Of a DNA stretch of 64,000 nt, positions 1-7,075 are shown one piece after another (the stretch's first letter is position 1; every line of letters begins with the position of its first letter). This stretch comes from Chitinophagales bacterium (GTDB taxonomy: Bacteria > Bacteroidota > Bacteroidia > Chitinophagales > JADIYW01): NCBI GenBank assembly GCA_023957245.1, contig JAMLHJ010000007.1, positions 124,001 through 188,000 on the forward strand. Direction: 5' to 3'. The position numbers and the translations under genes are program-made. Below the pieces are notes generated by a model. The model ran no database searches. It worked only from the letters and a program-made list of their open reading frames with translations, and was not told where the DNA came from.

Positions 1-409
1 TACGTTGGATATATTTTTGAATGACAATTCTAGAATGGTATTCAATGTTTGCAGAAGATGCAACTTTATTGGTCAATTCAGAAAGATAATATGCGCCACC
101 TACAACTTCCAAGCTTCCATTCTTTCTCAGTTGTTGAGCTACGGTCAATAAATCGACTGGTTTTGATGCTTCAAATAATTCTTTGATAGCATTGAAAATT
201 GTACGATGTGCATCAACATAAAAAATTTCTGGTTTGATGATATCTATTACTTCATTGAGTGCCTCTTTATCTATCAGCAATGCTCCGATGACAGCTTCTT
301 CCAAATCACGAGCTTGAGGAGGGATTTTTCCAAACATTATTGAAGAAAAATCTTGCGCGATTGTCTTTGTCGCACTTAAACCTTTTTTAGCATATTGTGA
401 AGTATCCAT
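1..409 (-). CDS. dnaB: Replicative DNA helicase DnaB, N-terminal part (runs off the left edge)
   Basis: Reading leftward from an ATG at 407-409, an open frame of 136 codons continues to the window edge without a stop. Its translation contains PPQARDLEEAVIGALLIDKE followed by a helical region with PVDLLTVAQQL and ANIEYHSRIVIQKYIQR, which is the N-terminal primase-interaction domain of DnaB replicative helicases. The RecA-like ATPase domain would lie outside the window. DnaB is the hexameric helicase that unwinds DNA at the replication fork. The gene stands alone, with nearly 1 kb of non-coding DNA behind its start. Identification rests on the N-domain only but the pattern is very characteristic. 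Confidence 0.93.
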   Translation of the reverse strand, partial: MDTSQYAKKGLSATKTIAQDFSSIMFGKIPPQARDLEEAVIGALLIDKEALNEVIDIIKPEIFYVDAHRTIFNAIKELFEASKPVDLLTVAQQLRKNGSLEVVGGAYYLSELTNKVASSANIEYHSRIVIQKYIQR

Positions 410-823
410 TGTCGTGTTCTGTAAATATGAAGAGATGATAAAGATACGGGCTTTATTTCTTCTTTTTTCAATAAGAAGTTTACATTGAAGTGTTGATAAG
501 ACAGATAATGATTTGTGTCTTTTTGTATAATATTGATTGTTTGAATTTTATAATTCTTTTCTCTTGCAAAGTTTTTTTAAGGTATTTTTTTGTGTTGACA
601 AAGCCAAGTTTTTATGTTGGTAATATGAAAAATCTGTTTATAAGTTGGTAGTTTTTACTTTATAACTTGTTGGTAAATCCTTATAAAATAATTGAAACTA
701 TGTGGATAAAGTTGATATCAGTGAATGAATTACTTTGAATTTGTGTGAAAAATCAACTGATAATCACGTTGTTATAGGTTTGAGTTTTAAATTGAGCTAT
801 TTCTGAAATTCATATTCTCGATT
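410..823. other. Non-coding stretch upstream of dnaB
   Basis: A+T-rich sequence with no convincing open frame on either strand. It must hold the dnaB promoter on the minus strand; a loose match to the Bacteroidota -7 box (TATCTTTA read on the minus strand) lies about 35 bases before the start codon, but it lacks the final G. The right edge has the 10-base sequence ATTCTCGATT at 814-823, which recurs at 1278-1287 and brackets the repeat element described next. Confidence 0.4.
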
Positions 824-1008
824 CAATATCGTTTAGATGAGAGAATATATTGTATTAGATTCTTACAGAATGAAAGCGATATTGTCATGCAGGGCTTGCG
901 AAGCATCTATAGAACAATGTAGCTAAAGAGACGACCCAAGATGAATTCATGGAAGTCATATAGATAGAATTACACGTTGCGTATGCGTCCTGCACCATAG
1001 ATTTTGGT

Positions 1009-1106
1009 GCTGGGTACCCACTATACGAAGAAAGCGTAATTTCTTCAACTGTTTGAGACGAAGTCGAGTTTTGAAGAAATAGCTTTCAAGTATTTAGTGG
1101 GTCAGC
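1009..1106. repeat. Compound imperfect palindrome, possible structured RNA
   Basis: Nested complementary arms close on each other: GCTG (1009-1012) with CAGC (1103-1106), ACCCACTA (1016-1023) with TAGTGGGT (1095-1102), GAAAGC (1029-1034) with GCTTTC (1081-1086), and ATTTCTTCAA (1039-1048) with TTGAAGAAAT (1071-1080). Together they make a roughly 98-base hairpin with small internal loops. A short GCACCA/TGGTGC hairpin (992-997, 1005-1010) sits beside it. The structure lies in the middle of the repeat element. It could be a folded transcript, a transposition substrate or simply a palindromic repeat; sequence alone does not decide. Confidence 0.5.
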
Positions 1107-1130
1107 GAAAAATCCGGTGCGATTCTTTTG

Positions 1131-1158
1131 CATACTTTTTCTTCTAAAGAAAAGTATG
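1131..1158. other. Stem-loop next to the compound palindrome
   Basis: CATACTTTT (1131-1139) pairs with AAAAGTATG (1150-1158), and inside it CTT (1141-1143) pairs with AAG (1147-1149), giving a 12-pair stem with one bulged T and a three-base loop. It lies in the repeat's internal region and could act as a terminator or as part of a longer folded RNA. No adjacent gene reads toward it closely enough to assign a role. Confidence 0.4.
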
Positions 1159-1381
1159 AAGAAAAAAATATTGAAGTGATGTGTTGATATAGATTGCTTC
1201 GTTCCTCGCAAGGTGAAATTCCTTGCCTGCTGTTAAGCATCTCGAAATTCATTGAAATACTTAACAAAACGACATTGATTCTCGATTATATTCTTGCTTT
1301 AATTATGGACTATCTAAAATTTGCTTTGAGTTGATAATGTTTTAAATCTTATTTAGATTTTGTGTAGCAAAAATTTATCAG

Positions 1382-2572
1382 TTAAAAATAGTATCCTACA
1401 TTAATATTGAATCTAAAACCCCAAGGATCTTTTGTTGCTCCATTTGAAAATGCATTTGTCCATTCTGCGCCCAACCAAGGATGGTTTTTCCCAAATGCAA
1501 AATCTACAAACGTATATATAGGTCCAGTAGTAATCATAGCACCAGAAACGTTCATGATACTATTGTCAAATTTTTTATTGAACTTTTGCATATATCCAAA
1601 GTCGTTATAAACTTTAATGCTTTGAAGTATTTTTTTATCAAACGGGAAAGTATAAGATAGGCCAAGTGTGTATGTGTTGGCTTTAGAAGCTATAAAGTAG
1701 GGTGCATCGTAGGCTGTCAATGCGATGATATCTTTGTTCTCTTCATTGGGAGATTTTGGATTATATTGGTAAGTGATGATTTGGGATTTTAAGGCAAATC
1801 TTTTTACATTCATTTCATAATGAACTGCTGCTGCATAACTTCCTCCTGTTTTTCTTGTATCTAGATTGTATAATCCACCAACTTTTACAGATGCACCAAT
1901 CTGATGAAATATATTTGTTTTATGATGTTTATAGACAAATTTTATGTTGCCTTGATTGACTTCTTTATTGCGAATTTTTACACCATTACCTAAATCAATT
2001 GAACCTACATCATAAGAATATCTATTGTTAGCAGCATCTGAATTATCACCAAAGGATAACTCTTCGGCATTTTTAAAGAAGGCTACATTGATATCAAATT
2101 TATCACTATTATAATTGTATCTAAGTCCCATATCATGGTCTTCTTCTAAGCCCAAATAGTAGTTTATACTTAGAAACCAACAGTTTGAATTGTAATTGGT
2201 AATGCCAAATGGAACCTGAGTTAATCCTAATTGTAATCCATGCTTTGGGTTAATATGATATCCTATCCAACCATTTCTGAGCATTCCTCCTCCTAAATCT
2301 CTATCATATATTCTGTATTCAGCATTGAGTTCTAAGTTTTTATAACTTGCCTCAGCATTTAACCTAAATAGCTCATAGCCAAAATCTCCACCTCGCTTGA
2401 CTTGTTCTTTTTTCCAATCAGATAGGTTATAATTGAATCTTAATGCACCACCAATTTTTACTTTTGGCTTTTCTTTTACTTGCGTTTCTATGCTATCGAC
2501 CTTTTCTGCTTGTATTTCTTTGGACAATAGAAGAGTCATTGATAGTAGAAAAATATATTTTTTACTTATCAT
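1382..2572 (-). CDS. Outer-membrane beta-barrel porin of the sulfur-scavenging operon
   Basis: The 396-residue product starts with a signal peptide (MISKKYIFLLSMTLLLSKEIQA) and continues as alternating short aromatic-rich strands with many Gly, Tyr and Asn, ending in GFRFNINVGYYF. A C-terminal aromatic is typical of outer-membrane barrels. It resembles phosphate-selective or anion porins of the O/P type, but the substrate cannot be read from the sequence. It is the last gene of a minus-strand series behind an SfnG-like monooxygenase and two flavin reductases, about 60 bases after the preceding stop, so it may admit organosulfur anions through the outer membrane. That role is inferred from context alone. 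Confidence 0.72.
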   Translation of the reverse strand: MISKKYIFLLSMTLLLSKEIQAEKVDSIETQVKEKPKVKIGGALRFNYNLSDWKKEQVKRGGDFGYELFRLNAEASYKNLELNAEYRIYDRDLGGGMLRNGWIGYHINPKHGLQLGLTQVPFGITNYNSNCWFLSINYYLGLEEDHDMGLRYNYNSDKFDINVAFFKNAEELSFGDNSDAANNRYSYDVGSIDLGNGVKIRNKEVNQGNIKFVYKHHKTNIFHQIGASVKVGGLYNLDTRKTGGSYAAAVHYEMNVKRFALKSQIITYQYNPKSPNEENKDIIALTAYDAPYFIASKANTYTLGLSYTFPFDKKILQSIKVYNDFGYMQKFNKKFDNSIMNVSGAMITTGPIYTFVDFAFGKNHPWLGAEWTNAFSNGATKDPWGFRFNINVGYYF

Positions 2573-2631
2573 CCTTTTTGTTTTTTAAATTTAGGTTGCT
2601 AACTATGTTGCTGTTGATTTGATATTTTCTA

Positions 2632-3123
2632 TTATATCGTTACAAAATTCTTTTGGTGATACAATAGCCCTGGTCTTTCCTCTGTTCTTTTTGCTTCTAC
2701 TACTTGACCTACCAATATTATATGGTCGCCTACTTTAATAATTTCTTTCTTTGTACAGATGAGAACCGAAGTTATATCAGAAATAATAGGTGTGTTGTGT
2801 TCTGTTTCGTGATAAGAAATATTTGAAAATTGTTCTTCTGAGGTCAAGCCTTTTTGAGCAAGATGCTTGCAAATTGAAATGTGATTTTCATTGGGAAAAT
2901 GTACTGCAAAGTGAGTTGTATTTTGAATTACCTCACAAAATTGTGAGCCACAATTAATATTAAAAGTAATCAAAGGTGGCTCCATAGAATGACATGTAAA
3001 TGAGCTAATGGTAACAGCTCTTTTTAATCCATTATGTTCAGCAGTGATAATAGTGAGTGGTACAGGGATTTCACTCATAATGCTTTTTATTTGTTCACAG
3101 ATTTTAGGCTGAATACTTATCAT
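2632..3123 (-). CDS. Flavin reductase domain protein (FMN-binding split barrel)
   Basis: A 163-residue protein matching the flavin reductase/HpaC-type split-barrel family: an N-terminal region with VPLTIITAEHNGLKRAVTISSFT, the typical substrate-loop segment SMEPPLITFNINCGSQ, and a C-terminal GDHIILVGQVVEAKR strand. These enzymes reduce FMN or FAD with NAD(P)H and hand the reduced flavin to a partner monooxygenase. The partner here is almost certainly the SfnG-like protein encoded two genes upstream. It is separated by seven bases from the preceding gene, so the two are co-transcribed. Having two different flavin reductases in one operon is somewhat redundant; one may favour another monooxygenase elsewhere. 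Confidence 0.82.
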   Translation of the reverse strand: MISIQPKICEQIKSIMSEIPVPLTIITAEHNGLKRAVTISSFTCHSMEPPLITFNINCGSQFCEVIQNTTHFAVHFPNENHISICKHLAQKGLTSEEQFSNISYHETEHNTPIISDITSVLICTKKEIIKVGDHIILVGQVVEAKRTEERPGLLYHQKNFVTI

Positions 3124-3130
3124 GATTAGT

Positions 3131-3703
3131 TTAAAATTGAGGTCCTAGTTGATTTAGAAATTTACTTTTATCTAAGAATGAGCTCAGTTCAACTACTGAT
3201 TTTCCTAGTGTTTCGAGACGTGTAATAATCTTAGAATCATTAATTTGATTGCCTTCATATTGAGAACTATTGACATATACTCCACCTACTAGGTATGCTC
3301 CAAAAAATGAGGCTATAGGGCCTAGTTCTTGATTGATTAATAAATAATGGTGGTCAGTAGCTCCTGTGGCAATAAAACCTATTGGACGATTTTCAAGTGG
3401 TGCTTTATCTGATTGCCATTTTCCTCTAGGGATTAAATCGAAAAGGTTTTTCAATACTCCTGAATAACTTCCTCTATATGCCGGTGTGCCAATAATAAAA
3501 GCATCACTTTCAATGATTTTTTGAAGTAAAATTGATTCAACTAGTTTTCTGCTATCAGCAGTATCTATTTTATAATCAGCTAAAGAAACGATTTCTGTTT
3601 CTATTCCATACTCATTTTGTGCAGCTTGGATAGCAATCTCAATAGCTGTTTGTGTTTTGGAAGGACTGGATACACTTCCTACTATTCCTAATAATTTACT
3701 CAT
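3131..3703 (-). CDS. NADPH-dependent FMN reductase (SsuE/MsuE/SfnF-like)
   Basis: The 190-residue protein has a flavodoxin-like fold of the NADPH-dependent FMN reductase family. The N-terminus MSKLLGIVGSVSSPSKTQTA is the phosphate-binding loop, IIGTPAYRGSYSGVLKNLFD is the hallmark flavin-contact segment, and NRPIGFIATGATDHHYLL follows as in SsuE and MsuE. Such enzymes supply FMNH2 to two-component alkanesulfonate or sulfone monooxygenases. The gene follows the SfnG-like monooxygenase by 67 bases and precedes a second flavin reductase, so reductant supply to that oxygenase is the likely job. Length and motifs are normal. Which subfamily (SsuE, MsuE or SfnF) cannot be fixed by eye. Confidence 0.88.
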   Translation of the reverse strand: MSKLLGIVGSVSSPSKTQTAIEIAIQAAQNEYGIETEIVSLADYKIDTADSRKLVESILLQKIIESDAFIIGTPAYRGSYSGVLKNLFDLIPRGKWQSDKAPLENRPIGFIATGATDHHYLLINQELGPIASFFGAYLVGGVYVNSSQYEGNQINDSKIITRLETLGKSVVELSSFLDKSKFLNQLGPQF

Positions 3704-3770
3704 GATAATAAATTGATAAACTAAGACCTCATTACAGTTATCAAAATGAGGTCTCAGTGATGTTGATTGT

Positions 3771-4784
3771 TTATACGGTTAAAATTGAATTGCTTATTGG
3801 TTCTGCTTTTCTGACTTCAGTAATAATATCTTTTCCAAATCTTGCTAAGTCTTCTGAATAGTGTAAAAATCCAGCTAAGACAATATCTACTCCTACAGCG
3901 TCTAGTTGTCTAATTCTTTCTACCACCTGCTCTTGAGTTCCGATAAGTCCAGTTTTGAATCCGTCATTGTATTGTATCAAATCATTAAAATCTGAATCTG
4001 ACCACATGCCATATCCTTCAGGTGAAGATTTACCTGCTTGTCTTACAGATTCTTTAAAAGCTTCAACAGAATCTTTAGATGCATTTCTAATAATGTTTTC
4101 CAATTCTTGCTTAGCTTCTTGCTCTGTATCTCTAGCTATGACAAAACCATTGACACCGACTTTTGGTGCTTGTCTGCCATATTGATCAGCGTATTCACGC
4201 ACTTTATCAACGATACTTTTTATCTTTTCCAAGCTACCACCATTGACAAATATTACATCTGCTGATTTTGCTGCCATTCTCAATGCTCTGTCTGAGCCTC
4301 CACCAATAAAAAGTGTGGGTTGGGTTGTAGGTTTGGGTTCAGAAGGAGCCTTGTCGATTCTGTAAAAGCGACCATTGTAACTAAATTCTTTTTCTGTCCA
4401 TAATCCTCTTAATACGTCAATAAATTCTTCACTTCTTGCATATCTTTCATCATGCTCTAACCATGGCTCCCCAAATTTTGTGAACTCATCTTTCAACCAA
4501 CCACTTACAATATTTAAGTGAAATCTTCCATTGCTAATATGCTCGGCAGTAGCTACGAAATTTGCGATTGCAGCAGGATGCCAAAGTCCTGGGTGAATAG
4601 CACCTATAAGGTTTAATGTATCTGTATTGGCAGCAAGTGCATTGGCAACACTGAGTGCTTCTAATTGAATATTGGCATTGTAACTTCCAATAAATCTTGC
4701 TTGTGCCAATCCATATTTAAAGCCTACTTGCTCGGCAGATTGTGCTAATTTCTTGTTATACTGATAAGTCCAGTCTGTTTTCAT
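3771..4784 (-). CDS. sfnG: FMNH2-dependent dimethylsulfone monooxygenase SfnG-like, N-terminus cut off by an in-frame stop
   Basis: The readable frame from ATG 4782-4784 gives 337 residues of a bacterial luciferase-like TIM barrel. Segments such as FHLNIVSGWLKDEFTKFGEP, LEHDERYARSEEFIDVLRGL and LIQYNDGFKTGLIGTQEQV closely follow SfnG, the enzyme that oxidises dimethylsulfone to methanesulfinate using FMNH2. Family members begin with a strand of the type FAYWVPN before this point. That strand is encoded upstream here, in frame from ATG 4848-4850, but codon 7 (expected Tyr) is TAA. The internal ATG has no good upstream initiation context, so the gene is probably inactive or the base is a sequencing error. 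Leader peptide and promoter lie upstream, two flavin reductases downstream. Confidence 0.85.
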   Translation of the reverse strand: MKTDWTYQYNKKLAQSAEQVGFKYGLAQARFIGSYNANIQLEALSVANALAANTDTLNLIGAIHPGLWHPAAIANFVATAEHISNGRFHLNIVSGWLKDEFTKFGEPWLEHDERYARSEEFIDVLRGLWTEKEFSYNGRFYRIDKAPSEPKPTTQPTLFIGGGSDRALRMAAKSADVIFVNGGSLEKIKSIVDKVREYADQYGRQAPKVGVNGFVIARDTEQEAKQELENIIRNASKDSVEAFKESVRQAGKSSPEGYGMWSDSDFNDLIQYNDGFKTGLIGTQEQVVERIRQLDAVGVDIVLAGFLHYSEDLARFGKDIITEVRKAEPISNSILTV

Positions 4785-4850
4785 TGGCCAATTTGTAATT
4801 GCTAGCCCTCCGCTGATGTTTGGTACCCATTACGCGAATTGTGTTTTCAT
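4785..4850 (-). pseudogene. sfnG: Original N-terminal 22 codons of sfnG, with nonsense codon TAA at 4830-4832
   Basis: Translating from ATG 4848-4850 gives MKTQFA, stop, WVPNISGGLAITNWP, then runs in frame into the Met at 4784. The family consensus has FAYWVPN at this place, so a single T/C-to-A change in a Tyr codon explains the stop. No ATG, GTG or TTG lies in frame between the TAA and the Met at 4784. The bases before ATG 4850 are A/T-rich as before other Bacteroidota starts. TAA ends many normal genes in this window, so recoding of TAA to an amino acid is not supported. Confidence 0.85.
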
Positions 4851-4930
4851 AATTTTGAATTGTTTAAATGATTTTAGAGAAAAATTTATAGTGTATTAAT
4901 AATAAATAAATTATTAATATTATTTGTTTG

Positions 4931-4968
4931 AAATAAAAATAGATTGATAGCTTTTTTTCAAAGCTCAA
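4931..4968 (-). terminator. Putative attenuator hairpin between leader peptide and sfnG
   Basis: Read on the minus strand, TTGAGCTTT (4960-4968) can pair with AAAGCT (4948-4953) and CAA (4944-4946), leaving two bases bulged, and is followed by the U-rich tract CTATTTTTATTT (4931-4942). The stem is weak, with few G-C pairs, and starts about 42 bases after the leader peptide's stop codon. Its place between a cysteine-coding leader and the sulfur operon is where a transcription attenuator would be expected. This is an inference; no alternative anti-terminator pairing was found that is clearly convincing. Confidence 0.35.
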
Positions 4969-5009
4969 TTAAGAATATAAATTCTATTGAAGAGGTGCAG
5001 AACCTGCTA

Positions 5010-5129
5010 TTAGCACATAGCGCTACAACAGCAACACATATAACAAGCACAACAACAATCACCAGCAATCAAAAGATTGTTATGGGAATTGAAATTGATG
5101 TTTGTTTTTAAAACGAATGTGTTTTTCAT
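5010..5129 (-). CDS. Cysteine-tail leader peptide (39 residues) of the sulfur-scavenging operon
   Basis: From ATG 5127-5129 to TAA 5010-5012 an open frame encodes MKNTFVLKTNINFNSHNN, then LLIAGD, then CCCACYMCCCCSAMC. Nine of the last 15 residues are cysteine, and the frame ends right after the final Cys codon. It lies about 160 bases ahead of the SfnG-like gene and about 50 bases after a good Bacteroidota promoter. Runs of one amino acid's codons just before a stop are the hallmark of attenuation leader peptides, and cysteine-tail upstream ORFs are known in Actinobacteria. The likely job is to sense charged tRNA-Cys: ribosomes would stall when cysteine is scarce and allow expression of the organosulfur genes downstream. 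The peptide itself need not have a function. Confidence 0.75.
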   Translation of the reverse strand: MKNTFVLKTNINFNSHNNLLIAGDCCCACYMCCCCSAMC

Positions 5130-5161
5130 GCTATTGTTATTTAATTTCCTTTTTGAAAAGG

Positions 5162-5178
5162 GATAGGTTTTTCCTATC
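5162..5178 (-). promoter_or_regulatory. Hairpin or small palindrome at the predicted 5' end of the leader transcript
   Basis: GATAGG (5162-5167) and CCTATC (5173-5178) form a 6-pair stem with a 5-base loop. It falls just after the expected transcription start, so it is either a stabilising 5' stem in the leader RNA or a small operator for a repressor. Nothing in the sequence decides between these. Confidence 0.35.
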
Positions 5179-5186
5179 AGTTGAAA

Positions 5187-5216
5187 CAAATTTATGACTA
5201 TATTTTATTTTTCAAA
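5187..5216 (-). promoter_or_regulatory. Bacteroidota-type promoter of the cysteine-leader/sfnG operon
   Basis: On the minus strand TTTG (5213-5216) is followed after 18 bases by TAAATTTG (5187-5194), an exact match to the Bacteroidota consensus TTTG ... TANNTTTG. Transcription would start near 5180, about 50 bases before the leader peptide's ATG, so the leader peptide is inside the transcript. This is the best promoter in the window. Confidence 0.7.
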
Positions 5217-5435
5217 ATATTTTCCAATAAAAATTTTATTTTTTTTTTGATGACTTTAAATATTAGTTTGGAGTGATAGAAATGAGATTTGATATTATTA
5301 TCTTCTCTATGTTTCGTATTTCTATTCCAATTTTGCTTTTTTAGCTGCTATTTTTGAAGAAATAAAACTGTCTTTTCTTAATTATAATTTTACAGGAAAA
5401 TGTAAAGTTTTTTCTTTCTTAGAAAATGAAAAATG

Positions 5436-5443
5436 TACCTTTG
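5436..5443 (+). promoter_or_regulatory. -7 box of the purH promoter
   Basis: TACCTTTG matches the Bacteroidota -7 box TANNTTTG and lies 34 bases before the TTG start of purH, leaving a short leader. A clear TTTG -33 partner is not seen at normal spacing. The rest of 5217-5435 is A+T-rich with no open frame or notable fold. Confidence 0.45.
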
Positions 5444-5477
5444 TATGTTACAATTTTCAGTCAATTAAATACTCGTT

Positions 5478-7001
5478 TTGAAAACAATTCAATCTGCATT
5501 AATTTCTGTCTATTATAAAGATGGATTAGAACCTATTGTTAAGCTATTAAATAGCAAAGGTGTTACAATATACTCTACAGGAGGAACTCAAACCTTTATT
5601 GAAAATATGGGAATTCCAGTAGTTCCAGTTGAAAATTTGACAGGCTATCCTTCAATTTTTGGAGGTAGAGTAAAAACGCTTCATCCTGCTGTTTTTGGAG
5701 GGATTTTATATCGTCGAGATAATACAGATGATGTGGCTCAAGCTTCTGAATTTAATATACCTTCTTTGGATATGGTGATTGTAGATCTTTATCCTTTTGA
5801 AGAAACTGTGGCTTCTGGAGCTGGCGAACAAGATATTATCGAAAAAATTGACATAGGTGGTATTTCTTTAATCAGAGCAGGTGCTAAAAATTTTAAAGAT
5901 ACTTTGATTGTTTCTAGTAGAAGTCAATATGCAAAAACATTGGAGATATTAGAAGAAAAAGGATGTGCTACTGATTTGACAGATAGAAAATTATTTGCAA
6001 CAGAAGCATTTGGTATAACTGCTCATTATGATACAGCTATTAATAACTGGTTTGTGAATGGTAGCCAGTCGTCAGTTAGAAATTTTGAAAGCCTACCTCA
6101 AAAATCATTGAGATATGGTGAAAATCCACATCAATCTGCTACTTTTTATGGAGATTTGGATGCGATGTTCCATCAATTAAATGGGAAAGAACTTTCTTAT
6201 AATAATATAGTAGATGTTGATGCTTGTGTCGGGTTGATAGATGAATTTGATGCTTCCAATATTACTTATGCTATTATTAAGCATACCAATGCTTGTGGTG
6301 TAGCAAGTGCTTCTACTGCAAAAGAAGCTTATTTGAACGCTTTGTCATGTGACCCTGTATCTGCATTTGGTGGTGTAGTAATTACCAATGCTAATGTGGA
6401 TTTAGCAGTTGCAGAAGAATTGAATAAGTTATTTATGGAAATTTTGATAGCACCTTCTTATGATGAAGATGCATTAGAATTACTTAAAGGCAAAAAAAAT
6501 AGAATCCTTTTGGTAAGAAAGGCTATTGATTTGCCAAAAGAAATGTTCAAAACAGTATTAAATGGCGTACTGGCTCAAGATAAGGATGACTCTACTGAGA
6601 ATGCTTCTCAAATGAAAACTGTAAGTAATAGAGTACCTTCAGAAGAGCAATTGCGTGCATTAGAATTTGCTTTGAAAATTTGTAAACACACCAAATCCAA
6701 TACAATTGTCTTGGCGAGAGATGGTCAATTATTAGCTAGCGGTACTGGACAGACTTCTAGAGTAGATGCACTTAGACAAGCTATTGAAAAAGCCAATTCG
6801 TTTGGATTTGATTTGAAAGGTGCAGTGATGGCATCTGATGCATTCTTCCCATTCCCAGACTGTGTTGAGATTGCAGATGTTGCTGGTATTGAAGCTGTTG
6901 TCCAACCTGGAGGTTCTATTAAAGATCAATTGTCAATAGATTATTGTAATCAAAATAACTTGGCAATGGTATTTACAGGAATTAGACATTTTAAACACTA
7001 G
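5478..7001 (+). CDS. purH: Bifunctional AICAR transformylase/IMP cyclohydrolase PurH
   Basis: The 507-residue product carries out the last two steps of de novo IMP synthesis: formyl transfer to AICAR, then ring closure. The N-terminal cyclohydrolase domain contains STGGT, the segment GGRVKTLHPAVFGGIL and IDIGGISLIRAGAKN. The C-terminal transformylase domain contains SLRYGENPHQSATFYG, IKHTNACGVA, SAFGGVV and the end segment EAVVQPGGSIKDQLSIDYCN. The start is a TTG at 5478-5480: family proteins begin MKTI.SALISVYYKDGLEPI, which matches from exactly this codon, and no nearby ATG fits. Length is normal for the family. It stands as a single gene with its own -7 box, followed by the rod-shape operon. 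Confidence 0.97.
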   Translation: MKTIQSALISVYYKDGLEPIVKLLNSKGVTIYSTGGTQTFIENMGIPVVPVENLTGYPSIFGGRVKTLHPAVFGGILYRRDNTDDVAQASEFNIPSLDMVIVDLYPFEETVASGAGEQDIIEKIDIGGISLIRAGAKNFKDTLIVSSRSQYAKTLEILEEKGCATDLTDRKLFATEAFGITAHYDTAINNWFVNGSQSSVRNFESLPQKSLRYGENPHQSATFYGDLDAMFHQLNGKELSYNNIVDVDACVGLIDEFDASNITYAIIKHTNACGVASASTAKEAYLNALSCDPVSAFGGVVITNANVDLAVAEELNKLFMEILIAPSYDEDALELLKGKKNRILLVRKAIDLPKEMFKTVLNGVLAQDKDDSTENASQMKTVSNRVPSEEQLRALEFALKICKHTKSNTIVLARDGQLLASGTGQTSRVDALRQAIEKANSFGFDLKGAVMASDAFFPFPDCVEIADVAGIEAVVQPGGSIKDQLSIDYCNQNNLAMVFTGIRHFKH

Positions 7002-7075
7002 ATTTGAGGTAGAAATATGAATGATTACTTATCTTTAATCTTTATTCCAATAATTTGAATTTTAGAAAAATATAA

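Larger units (their letters stand above)
824..1277 (+). repeat. Repeat element with terminal inverted repeats, long copy (MITE-like)
   Basis: The ends are imperfect inverted repeats: CAATATCGTTTAGATGAG at the left, and CAATGTCGTTTTGTTAAG when the right end is read on the minus strand. About 45 bases inside each end match, in inverted orientation, a shorter copy at 31423-31556: the left segment contains GAGAATATATTGTATTAGAT and the right contains GTTAAGCATCTCGAAATTCA. The element is bracketed by a 10-base direct repeat ATTCTCGATT (814-823 and 1278-1287), which could be a target-site duplication. No transposase frame is present. The middle holds strong secondary structure absent from the short copy. 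A non-autonomous mobile element or dispersed intergenic repeat is the best reading. Confidence 0.6.

Noticed and set aside
410-1381. Search for a replication origin or RNA gene beside dnaB
   Set aside because: No DnaA-box cluster, tRNA-like or rRNA-like sequence was seen; the notable content is the repeat element and its palindromes.
4784-4850. Idea that TAA is read as an amino acid (recoding) in sfnG
   Set aside because: TAA is the normal stop of many genes here, including purH-neighbour genes and glmS, and no recoding signal is visible; mutation or sequencing error is simpler.
5109-5129. Treating the Cys-rich peptide as a metal-binding protein or ribosomally made peptide precursor
   Set aside because: No modification enzymes or exporter are adjacent, the Cys run abuts the stop codon, and the downstream genes are for sulfur use; a leader peptide explains the layout better.
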